NCBI GenBank assembly: GCA_019914945.1 | Contig: CM034112.1 | Coordinates: 9,020,501 to 9,084,500, forward strand | From: Typha latifolia | Lineage: Eukaryota > Streptophyta > Magnoliopsida > Poales > Typhaceae | DNA length: 64,000 bases | Direction of reading: 5' to 3' | Shown here: positions 11,801 through 23,800 of the stretch, piece by piece | Numbering within the stretch: position 1 is the first letter of the stretch | How the letters are laid out: the number at the start of each line of letters is the position of its first letter | Made by a program: the position numbers and the translations under genes | The notes under the pieces: model-generated | Seen by the model: the letters and a program-made list of their open reading frames with translations, nothing else | Databases searched by the model: none | Told to the model about the DNA's origin: nothing

Positions 11801-14800
11801 GATTTTTACCTAGACTTCCAAGTTGACTTGAATTACTATGGAAAGTCACGAGCGATCTATATTGAGATATGATGAGACTATTCTCCAAGTCAAAAAAAAT
11901 ATTAATTATGTTTTTCCACTAATATTTATAATTATTATTGCTACTTGCGCAAAGTATAGTAATGCATTGAGTCTTTTGCACATAGAAATATAATATTTAA
12001 TTTGCATATAAAAATATGGTCTTTATTTTGCACACAGAAAATGTGATCATGTAAATAAATATGAAATTTAAGATGAATAAAATGTGAAGAAATCCACTCA
12101 CATAAGTCTAGGTAAATTGATTGAAATCTCGAGTGCACTTGTTAGAAAAATATCACCATCTTTAATAATAAATAATGTATTTTAATATAATCAAAAATCA
12201 GGATTTCAGAAAAAAAATTTTAATTTAATTGTACAATAGGCCAAAATTAGCCCAAGGACTTGGGCTGGGTTGCAGCTAGCCTACCGCCCACCACCCAAAC
12301 TCAAAAGGTCGAACTAGGTTAGGTTGCGCCCACAACGTAGCCAGATTATTGGTTCGGGTTGGGTCGCCTAACCCAACCAAACCCAACCTATATCCCAAAC
12401 TAAAAGGGAGCGAGCTAGGTTGAACCCGAGCTCGACTCATCTTTCACGAGGGCTCTCAACTAGAGGGAAAGGGGAAAATCATCAGTGATCACCATCGCTG
12501 GCAGTCCATCGGCAGCATCCAATGGCTCATCATCACCATAACCACTTGCTCAAGGAGAGAGGAGGTCGGTCGGCGACAGGCAAAACCTTCTTACACCGAC
12601 AGTAGGGAAATTTTCTCTCGATGGCAATTGGTGCCACGATAGCTTCCTTGGAAAGTATCTACGGCACAAAGCCAAAGCACGAAACTTCCGGTGATGAAGC
12701 GGTAGTGATCCAAAGTCGTTGGCCGCGCATATTGCCAATGAAGCTATAGTACTAAAAATTAGGGATTTGTATTCTAATTTTATAAAACTTAAATTAATTA
12801 CGTGGGGTGGGAGAGCACTTGGTGAGTCGAGTTGTGTTCTCCGATTGCTCCGACGGTGCTCTAGTGCTCTAATTTGACGATGGGTGCTCTAACGGGAAGA
12901 AAAAAAAAAGAGAGATATATAGACATAAGGGGAAAAAGAATAGGGTTAGGGTTTTGGTTTATAGGATAGGTTTCAAACTTCAATTTGCAATCTGAATTGG
13001 ATTTGGAGTGACCAGAAATTTCACGACCACTCCTCTTGTCACGTAACAACGAAGGAGAGGGAGGGGGTGCTCTGCACGTGTGCCCTTTTTTTAGTTCTTA
13101 CACAAATGGTCTTCTTTATCAAGCACTGAATTCAAATAAATCATTTGAACACTTTTTTGCCTTATAAAATTTCTCTCTCAATTTCATATTGTAGTGGCAC
13201 TGTGGTAGAATACTAACTTCTTCATTCTCTCTATTGTCATTCTATTTTGCGATTTGATATTTAAAGAGAAGATAATTCATGCCTTTCATATTGTGTTGAA
13301 AATAGAGTTTGATACTTTGATTGAAGACTTCACTATCATTAGTGAAATTTTGGAGAACCAAAATCTTTGATTAAGAAAATAACTTACAAAAGTTTTAATT
13401 TATAGCCATTCAAATACTTAGATTTTAGTCATTAAAGATGAAAAGTTTGGAAGCAAATTGCGAGCATTCCTATTAGTTGCATGTATATCTTAATGTAGTT
13501 GTTTGTTCCACTTAGAGTCGAACACTCCCACCATATCACACAACCTTTATTAATATTTCCTATGATTGTTTATTTGGCTATATCCATATTATCATACAGG
13601 AAACCAAACTCAAGCTTGTCATTACTTTGCATCATTTGTAATAATTTGACAAGAGGCACAAATATTATGGTGACAACTATAACGAAAGATATTTCCATGA
13701 TTCACAGACTTGAAAATGTCACTTGTCTTTTGTTTTTGTTTCTCTTGCACCACTAGCCCACTTCTACGATGTGATAATTCGCATGAGATCATCCCTATGT
13801 ATTATCATGCTTTTCATTGCTAGAATCTGGATAGTAAATTTTGTGGTGTTGTTTCTTGTTTCTCTATCAAGAGTAATTTTCTTGAGTAGATTTAAACCAA
13901 ATTATAGTTATATACAAGGTTCAAAAAATCGGAATTGAGTTCATGATTGGCTTTCCTTAAAAATGATACATATCGGTCATATCAGCCTTATCAGTCACTC
14001 AAATTGGATTAGACTTTTTAAATTACGTAAATTCTAAATATTATTTAAAAATGAAGGAAAATTTCGTAAAATTTATAAAAGATGATGAAAGAATAAGAAA
14101 ATAATAATTATTCACATATGAATCCTAAAAATAAAAAAATACTAATTTACCCAAAGGTCAAAACTTCAATGAATACCGAGTTGACTCTTGTAAATGCCTG
14201 TGGTCGTCTTTATCATAATCACTATAAATTTATAAATAATAATATCTAGGGTCTAGTGCTCCAAAAAGTGTTTGCATCATATTAGTCATATTAAATAGAT
14301 CTTGTTATTTCTAAGGACAATAATCAATATATAAATCTTGTGTTGGAGAATACTAAGACAGATAATAACCAGTATATGAATCTTGTGATGATTTTAAACT
14401 ATAAATGCTTGATGAACTATAGTTATAGGAAGTAATATCCAACTTTAGCAGTACTGAATTGGCCCACTTTTATCTATATTTCTCTATCTAAAATACATTA
14501 TTGAATACATTTTATAAAAATTAATTATATTAAAACTTAAAATAAATAATAATAGCTCACTTCTATATTACAAATGATTTGCTTATGAATATCAAACTCT
14601 AGTTTGCTGATTACTTTCCTAACTCCTAGCAAGACTTTAATATTATATTGATATTTATAGAGAATTAAAATCTTGGATTAAGAAAATATTATGTGGAAAT
14701 TTATAATTTAACATTTATAAATATTCAAACTTTAAAATATTTAAATAAAAGCAAATTAAACTAAAAGCATGCTTACCAGTAGTATGTACATATCTATGTA

Positions 14801-17800
14801 GTTGTTTATTCTATCTAGATTCAATCAACTTCCATCACTTACTATAACTTTTTTTCACATTTATTTTTATTGACTCTTTTGCTATTTTCATAACCTCATA
14901 TAAAAAACTCATCTCAAACTTGTCGTCACTGTCTACAAGTCGTAAAACTTTAACAAGAGGCTCAAATACTGCGGTAACAATTATATTATTATCCTAAAAT
15001 GCATTTCCAAGAACGATGTTCTTCAAAGCTACATGTATGAGTGTATAACTATGTTAATTTCATAATCTTTGATAATGTCTTCCAATATGAGATTAAAACA
15101 ATGTATAGCACATGATGTCCAATATAAATATTGTCTTTTTATCATAAGTAATTATTCAGCAGTCTTATAATTTGCCCCATTATCAATAATTATTTAGACT
15201 ATTCTTTTTTCAACAATTTCTTCTATCTCATCCATAAACTAAAAAACTAATTTGACTATTAAAGCATCCATAGATTTGAAAAATATTGTCTTCATGCCTG
15301 AGAACACTAAAATATTAATTATATTTTTTCTATTCTTTGTAATCCACTCATTACACATTAATGTACAACTAAATTCATCCGTATACTTTTTAAATATTTC
15401 AATATAAGTCTAAAGTTTATCTACATCCAATATTTTAAAAGGCGGCTACGGATGGCGAGTAGTCACCCTACCGCCTAGCACCAAGGAGGAAGGTGGGCGG
15501 TAAGGTAAGTGACAAAGTGATTTAGCATTTTTTATATTAAAAAAATAATAAACAAATTATATATGATATATTTATAAATTTTATACTAATATAGTATTTA
15601 TAAAATTTGTAATGATGTACTATGCCACAATATCGAATAACATAACAATAATTCACAATTATAACAAGTTCACAAATATCACAACTAAATATAAAAAAAA
15701 ATATAATCAAAAATTAAATTATCAAATTCATAACAAGTTCACAAGAATCACAACCAAATATTCAAAACAAATAACATAATCAAAGATTTAAAATTATCAA
15801 ATTAACAAGTTCACAATCATCACATCCAAGTACCTAAGATAAATAACATGATTAAAGATTCAAAAATTATCAAATTATTAACGAGTTCACAATCATAGGT
15901 CCATAACAAAAGGAGTCCTGAGTCCTCTTCTAGACTTCTAGTCTTCTTTACAATCTTCGAATAGAGCTTTATTTGCTAATAAATTATCATCTAAATCATC
16001 ATCAAGCTCTAGCTCAATATCATTATCATCCTCTATTTCCTCATCTGGCTAGATCAATTGCTCATAGAGAAGTGAAAGGAGTGCTACTAGTAGTAGCTTG
16101 AGTAACACTAGCGCCTCCTCCTTGATGATAAAAATTTTTCCACACCTGATACTTGTCACCATCTCCTAAGTTAACCCTTCACCTGGGAAGACCTCTTGCT
16201 CTTGAGGATCATTATCCAACTAATCAATTGCATTATTTCTCTCTTTTGAAGTCACAGAATTCTTCTATTTTGCTATCTTTTAATTTTTCATTCTTGCATT
16301 AAAATTGTACATAAACTATACTATTCAATCTTTTCACTTCCAATATATTTTTTCAAAAGAATGAATTTAAAAACAAAGACCAAATTAATATGAGTCGATT
16401 ATAATTTAAAATTGATAACTTAATTAATAAAATGATACATTACCCATTCAAATGAGCTATAATTTCTTTTACATCTAGATGAGCTACATGTCAAATTAAG
16501 AATCTTAACTGTCATATTTTTCAAGTAAGGGGGTGTCAGCTCCATATACACTCTTTTAATGAGTTAATAATTATATAAATTAGAAAGCAACTTCATTAAG
16601 GGAGTGAAAATTTTAACTACTAATGGCACTTACCTCCAAATTGATTATTGAGAATAGTATAGTAAACTCTCTTTTCTTTAGCAGTTTTTGACTATTTGCA
16701 TGTTAAATATTCATCAAAAGTGTACATAAATCTTAATTTTTCTTTCTTCTCCAAAAAAAAACTCTGCAATGTAAGAAATAAAGTGGCAAATCTTATAACT
16801 CCTGGTCTCACAATCTCTCTTTTTTGTATAAACTGATATATCAATCTCAATGTCTTGTGATAACCATAAAAGAAGATAATGACTTCTCTCCCACCTTCAA
16901 CTAAACATTTGATACTTCCTTCCTTTGATATTATCTCCAACATCAAATTTATACATTGAGTGGCACAAGATGTCCAGTATATACAAAGATATTTTTGCTT
17001 TAATAACCGTGCAGCTACTAAATTAGCAGCAGCATTATCAGTCACAACTTAAAGCATATTTTTCACTTGCACTTTCTTGATACCCTCAACAACAATATTA
17101 TGGTTGTATTCACATATATGTGAATTTTTAGAACAATCAACTAAACATAAAAAAATAACTCCCAACTCCCAACTCACAGTTGACACATAAATTTATAATG
17201 CTTCTTCCTTTTTAATCTGTCCAAGCATCAATCAAAATGGTACAACCATTTTTCTTCCATGCATCTCTATAGTTCTTCAAATCATCATTTGTTTTAGTCA
17301 TTTGTTTCTTTAAAAGTGGCTCATGTAACTCATACATAGACGTTGGCTTGAACCCAAATTATTCTAAACAATAGCTTCCGTTAGTACATGAAATGATTTA
17401 TCAGTAACAGTATTAAGGGAATGCGACATTTATAAAGCCAATAAGCTAAGTATATTAACACTCTATCTCTTTGTTTGTTTGCAAAAGTATCTTTTATACT
17501 TGTCTATACCATCTAAACTTGCTTTTTAATTGCAACTTCTTGATTGATAGAGATATATTTGTCTAAAGAACCTTTACTTCTAGGTCTTTTACTTCCAACA
17601 TCTAACATTTCTTAATCTTCATTTTCTCCAAATATGTTTACTTTTGCCCTCAATTATGCTTCCTTTTTTGTTTATCCTCTTTTCTCTTTTTGTTTCGCTC
17701 TATATGCTCTTTAATAACATTTTTTGCCTCATCTATAGCTTTTGGACAAGGCGCAACATCGCCTTTAATATGTGCAATATGCTTCTTAAATCTACTAATT

Positions 17801-20800
17801 CCTCCATCTATGACCTTCCCACAAAATCTATATTTCACCGTGTTAGCATCATTTTTATTTGGAAAGTATCCATAATGCCACCCTGGTTCATTAGAGCCAA
17901 AAAGTATGAAAAACTCAGATGATGTTAGCCCATCCATAGATACTATTTGAGAGAAATTAGTGGTCATATCTGATTATCTGTGAATGAAGTTAGGCAAAAA
18001 AAGTAAAAACAAACATAATTCATATTTCAGATTTTTAATTCCTCCAATTAACTTGCATTTAAAAAACTAAAATTACTGTATAGAATCAGGAAAATAGTAA
18101 CTAGTTACTGTTTTACTTCCTCAGTTCCTCCTGTAAAAGTAAAAAGTAAAAAACAGTAAAACACAAACAGTAATAAGTAACTAATTAATTTGACTAATTA
18201 TTGTTTTTACAATTTACACTTTTACTTACTCCATCAGTAACTAATTGCTGATTAGTGATAACTCTAGTTTTTTTACATGAATCAGAATCACATTTCGAAA
18301 TCCTCTAATCAGAAATCATTTACATAATTAGCAGGCAATTAGTAATTCCCCAATTAATGATGCAACACAGTGAAAAAAAATTAAAAATCAGTAATCTTAA
18401 TTCAATAATTCATAAACCAATTAGCAATTAACTCCTCTAAATTTCTAATGAATTCTTATAGCTGCATACCGTAGCAGATTAAGAGTAATTGAAAATTTAA
18501 GCTTAGGAGAAATTGGGAACATTTAAGCTCTTGAAAGATTGAGAGAGAGTGAGAGGGAGAGAAAGAGAGTGAGGAGACAGAGGAGCACCATTGTGGGAGA
18601 AACTGAGAGAGTGGGAGAGAGATCGTCGCATGCTGCCGCTAGCCACTCACCGCCTTTGCTATGGGAAAGATTAGTTGCCTCCTTCGCTGCCACTTGACCA
18701 TGGAAGGAAAGTTCTAGGGTTTGCTAGTGTGCAGCGAGGGAGAAATGAGAGAGATCAGCGAGCAAGAAAGAAGCAAGTTGGGTTTCTTTTATATATTGGT
18801 TAGTTATTAAATCCGATCTGTTATAAAATCCGACCCATTCACTTATTATCCGCATCTCGTCTTAGTGAGCCGAAGCATCGGCCTACCTTCTTGGGTCGCT
18901 TGGCCTGCTTAGGCGGCCTGCCAAGGTGGTTGGTTGCCTTTTGCTAGCACATTTCAACATAATGGGATGGCTGGTATGCCACCTCGCCATGGCGGCCGCC
19001 TATTCCGCCTTTTAAAACACTGTCTGCATCTAAATCAAGATATTTAGTATTAATATATTTTGTGCTATGTGGCGGAATATCAGACTCTACTGATTGTATA
19101 ACATCTACCATGGTGTGATAATAAAGACTATCACTTACATTAAAAAGAATATAATTGTAGAAGAAAAATTTAGAGATAGCCTTACCAATATGATTCTGTG
19201 CATTTTTTATCCTTTGAGGATTGTCTTAATAGTAGTCTATGTACAACTCTTTTTTCTAAAGATATATATTTATTGATCCAATATTTTCAGACTCCGCTGT
19301 AAAACCAGGAGTCATAGAACTATTGCCTTCATATTCTCTTTCTCCCTACATATGAACTAATTTAAAATTACTCTCATCTCCTTCTCTCTTTGTGTGTTTC
19401 TGTTTTCTTTCATATCCCTACTTATGTCTTTTTTCATCATCCTCCCCACTTTGTTCACTACTATTATCATCAATATTTTCATGGTTATGCATCAATTCTT
19501 GATGAATTATTGAATATTTTCTTTGTGCAGTTTATTTATCCTTCTTTTTGCCTATTAGATAGGCCAACATTTCCCTTTTGACTTCCAAACTAATTTCAGT
19601 ACAAGCTGTTACATTTTTTTGTCTTTCAGCTAAAATGTTCTTTTAAACGGTTAACGCTGCAACTCATTTTTTTTTCACACCAGTTTCATTTGACACACTT
19701 TTTATTTTAGTCAAGAGGGATGTAATGTTGCCGACCAATGATATCTTATGATTTTTCTTTTTGAGCTATTTTAATTTTAAATAAACACCTAAACAGAGAT
19801 CAAATTTAAATATATAATTTAGAAAATTAAATAATAAAAGTTTTGCTACCTTCAGAATAATTTAGCAACTACAACTTTGCTACTTTTAGAATAAATAGAA
19901 GGGAAAGATTTCTTTTAGTACAAAAGGAAAAGAAGAAAAATATGAGCTTTAAATTCAAAACAAATATAAAAATATATTAAAAAAAGTTTGTTGCCACTTA
20001 AAACTGAAAAGGAGAGACTAGAGAGAGAGAGTGAAAGAAAAAAAACAAAAGAAAAATTTTCTATCAGTGAACAATGAAAAGAAAAAGTAAAAGAGAAATC
20101 AAAAAGGAAAAAATGAAAAATAAAATAGAAAAATCGGCTGTCAGTGACCATGTTCCAATTTATGTGCTTTAAAACTTTAATGATTGTTAACCACAAAGTT
20201 CTTCCGATAAGTTTGAGAAAATTCTGAGATAAAGTGGACTGGTATCAAAGTTTATTTATACTTGTAGTTTCTATATATGGATTATGAACCGTTAGAAAGT
20301 TATTGATCTTACGGCAACTCCAAAATATGTTTTCTAATGTATACTTTCTTTTAATGGCAACAATACTCATCCTTTCTTCATTATACAAATAATAGATATT
20401 CTACAGTACCTTCTCTTCGTGCTTTTAGAAATTACTCAATTAGAACTATTGAAGAACAATTTGGAAAGTTATTACATGAAATGAAAATTTGTAAGTGAAG
20501 AAAGAGATAAAAAAAAGAAGAGATTAGAGAGAAGAAAACCAAAAGAAAAAAAAATTAAAATCTACCAACTTTCACTGAAAAGAAGAAGAGATTAGAGAGA
20601 GAAAGAGAAAGAAAAAGTGGAAAACTATGGTGCAATAGAGGAGAAGAAGAAAGGGGAGAAAAAGAGAGTGAAATAATTTTAAAAACAAAGAGAAAAATAA
20701 AGAAATAAAATTAAAAAAATTATATACCGGAGTTCGTCGGAGTTAGATCTGTATTGCCGAAGTTAAATCTCTCCGTAAGGAATGATGGCTATTTGGTAAG

Positions 20801-23800
20801 GAGAAAAAAAAAAGAGAGATAGAGACAAGAGAGAGTGTAAGAGAGAGATAGAGTTTCAGATTGGGGACATTAATATTAATGTCCCAGATCGAATCTAACT
20901 TGATTGACCCAAAAACTACTGATCTCAATCCAGATCGAGATCGAGTGATCCCAATCATTATTTGCCCATGTTGTGTCACCTCTTTGATTCAACTTCTTTG
21001 GCAATATTCTCCAATATGATGTTAAGGCAATGTGCAACAAATGATGTCTAATACAAATATTGCCTCTTCCATCAATAATGCTCTAACAATTTTCCCACTG
21101 CTTGTCATTATCAATGATCACCTGGTCTACCATTTTCTCACCAATCTCTTTTACATCATCTTTTTGTTTAACAAAAGTAATTTGCATTTTTTATTTGGGC
21201 TGTAACACCCATAAAATTTAGGAATATTCCCTATGCCCGAGTAGAACAAGAAATTACATATATGTATTTCTTCTATTTCTTTTGTAGCCCACCTATCACA
21301 TATCTGATACAAACTATAAATTTGTCAAAAAATATAGGAGGGTGAAAATTTATTGTTTTGGTCTAATTTATGAAAGCTAAAAAAATATTAGAAAAAGTTG
21401 AATCAAATTGATATATGTCTTTAAGTAGGTCAATCACTTTTTCATGGGAAATTACATGTGTCGAACCAATATCAAGTGCTAAAATTCTTCAATTTATCCT
21501 ATAAAATATATCTCGAGCATGGTTCCCAAAATCAATCGACGATCCCAAGGATGACCGGTCAATCTTGACCCGAAACCATTCTATCGGTTTGGGATCAGCC
21601 ATATTGGCTGATCCGTCTCGCCCATGTTGGTCAAAACTCCGCCAAATTTTTTTTTTTAAAGATTTAGGTCGAATCTAAAATGTATCTAACCTAGGATAAA
21701 TTAGTAATTGATGCCCTCAACTACTTTCTTTTCAAATTTTTAGTTTTTATCTTCTATCTCTCACATACTCTCCTCCCGCCCCTCACACTTCACCAAGCTC
21801 ATCCAATAGCTAATCTGTTAAACCCCTCTGGCTATTCTGCACTCTGGTAAATTTGGACGAACATTTATTTTTTCTTATTTCTCTTCTCTGTTTCTGACCC
21901 ACTACTTAACTCTTTTTTTTTACTAACTTTTTTTATTGTTGTGCTGCAATAGTAATTTACTAGCATACAAATTTGCCATTGTTATTTTGAAGGAGTATTT
22001 TCTTTAGTTTTTAGCAAGGTCCCAATATCGGGATCGGGATCGGTATCGGTCGTCCAAAAAAACGATACGTATCGGCCGTATCGGTCGTTCGTATCGGATC
22101 GGACTATTTTTTAATTATATAAAATTCTAAATATTATTTAAAAATGTAGAAAAATTTAGAAAAAAATGACAAAAAATAAGAAAACAAAAATTACTCACAT
22201 ATGAAGTGTAAAAACTTAAAAAAATGTATTAACTTACTCAAAATTTAAAACTTTGTTGAATACCGAGCTGGTTCTCGTAAATTTCTATATTCTTATTATC
22301 ATAATCACCATAAGTTTGTAAATATTGATGTCTGGGATCTGATGCTCCAAAAAGTGATTCCATCATACTAGTCATATTGTATGGATCTTGTTGTGTGACT
22401 TGCGTTTGAGGAGGATAATAACCAGCATTTGGATCTTGTGCATGAGAATACTGAGGATAATAACTAGCATATGGATCTTGTGATAGCTCAAAATAATAAA
22501 TACTTGATGTACCATAATCATAGGAATCAAAATGCATCTCATGACGACATCGCTGATATGTATATATATTCTCAGTTTCTCTGTCTTCACTCCTTATGTC
22601 TCCTTGACTTTTCTCAACTAGGGCCGATCCCGATCCGTTTCGGCCGATCCCACTTGGGATCGGCCGAAACTGGGAACCTTGGTTTTTAGGCTTCATATAT
22701 GACTAATTTTTTTAACAAATTTATATTTTTAAAAATAATTTATATTTTTAAATAATATTTAGAATTTATTTAATTAAAATAGTCCAATCCGATACAGACG
22801 ATTAGTACAATCTATACAGCTAATACTATCGTTCTTTTTAGCAGCCTATCTCGATACTAAGTTTCAAAACCTTGATTTTGAGGTCTTACAATAATTTAAA
22901 AAATATTTTTCTAGACATATTGAGACCATGCTGTGTCATTAGCACACTTGCTCGGCAATGCCCAACCAAGATAGGGCTAGTACCCTTTGTTCATGTGGTA
23001 AGTTGTCAAGGCTCTATATCCTCACCAACAGAATAAATTATTCTTTGTTCTTCCTTCCATTCATGTCTGTACCTGAATGAAATGGATAAGAAGTTTCCCT
23101 AAATGCTTTTCATTAGTTCGTACTCACCTCAAAATTTTAAATGCCTCATTTCATATTATTTTCAATAGTTATTCGTCCACATACTTGCAAGGATTCAACT
23201 AGTCAATGTGGATTTAATTAACATGTGATATGATGGCTTAATCAAGAGTTCCCAGATTAAAAATGTCCTCAGAAGCTGGAAGTTGGAAACTAGGTGAATC
23301 TTTGGAGATGATAATATTAAATATAATAGGTGTCAGTATTCAGTTACTAAGCAAGGAGTTATGTCAACTCATAAAGGTTAATTCATTTCAAATATTTTTA
23401 CTATGTAGTATATGGATTGCTTTTAACATTTTGGTAAACTGGTTTCCTAGTGGAAAATCATGTTTTTCAATGGTTAACAAGTTAACAAATTACAGTTAGA
23501 AAAAGAAGCTCTCACGAAAGGGATTCCCCTGGGACAGACTCATGACATTGATATTCCACCTCCACGACCTAAAAGAAAGCCAAGTAGTCCATATCCTCGA
23601 AAGAACAGGGTTGGTGCAGTTTCTCATACTAGGGAAGTGGTGGATGAGAAATCGACAAAATCTCTCTCTCCCTTGAGCACCAATAAAGAAGCTTATAGGA
23701 TGGAAAGTAATGCACCTCTAGAGGTACAAACTTGTCTAGCACTTGCTTACCATTCAGAACTTATTTATTATCCGCCTTTGTTCTGTAATCTTTAACCATT

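Larger units (their letters stand above)
6329..23495 (+). other. Giant transposon-filled intron 3 of LHY
   Basis: Bounded by donor AAG|GTCCGG and acceptor TTACAG|TTAGAA. The other LHY introns are 92-165 bp; this one is about 17,170 bp. It holds an LTR-element derivative (8793-10841), a 122-bp tandem duplication (11385-11629), several decayed hAT copies (13.2-21.5 kb), one 3.6-kb hAT with target duplication (15428-19022) and one 667-bp non-autonomous hAT (22015-22681). The part between 6329 and 8790 is mostly ordinary AT-rich sequence. It includes a GC-rich patch at 7080-7340 with a short GCCGTGCC/GGCACGGC palindrome, and a patch of transposon-like, GGGTT-type sequence at 8000-8200. Confidence 0.85.

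Noticed and set aside
12230..12480. GGGTTGGGTCG-rich patch as a possible gene start
   Set aside because: Family-style CCCAACC/GGGTTGG repeats of this kind are typical of plant transposon ends, as at 8000-8200; no frame or clear borders.
22238..22696. 152-codon frame as a possible host gene in the LHY intron
   Set aside because: It lies almost entirely within the 667-bp hAT element with target duplications; the first codons only spill over its end. It fits a transposase tail instead.
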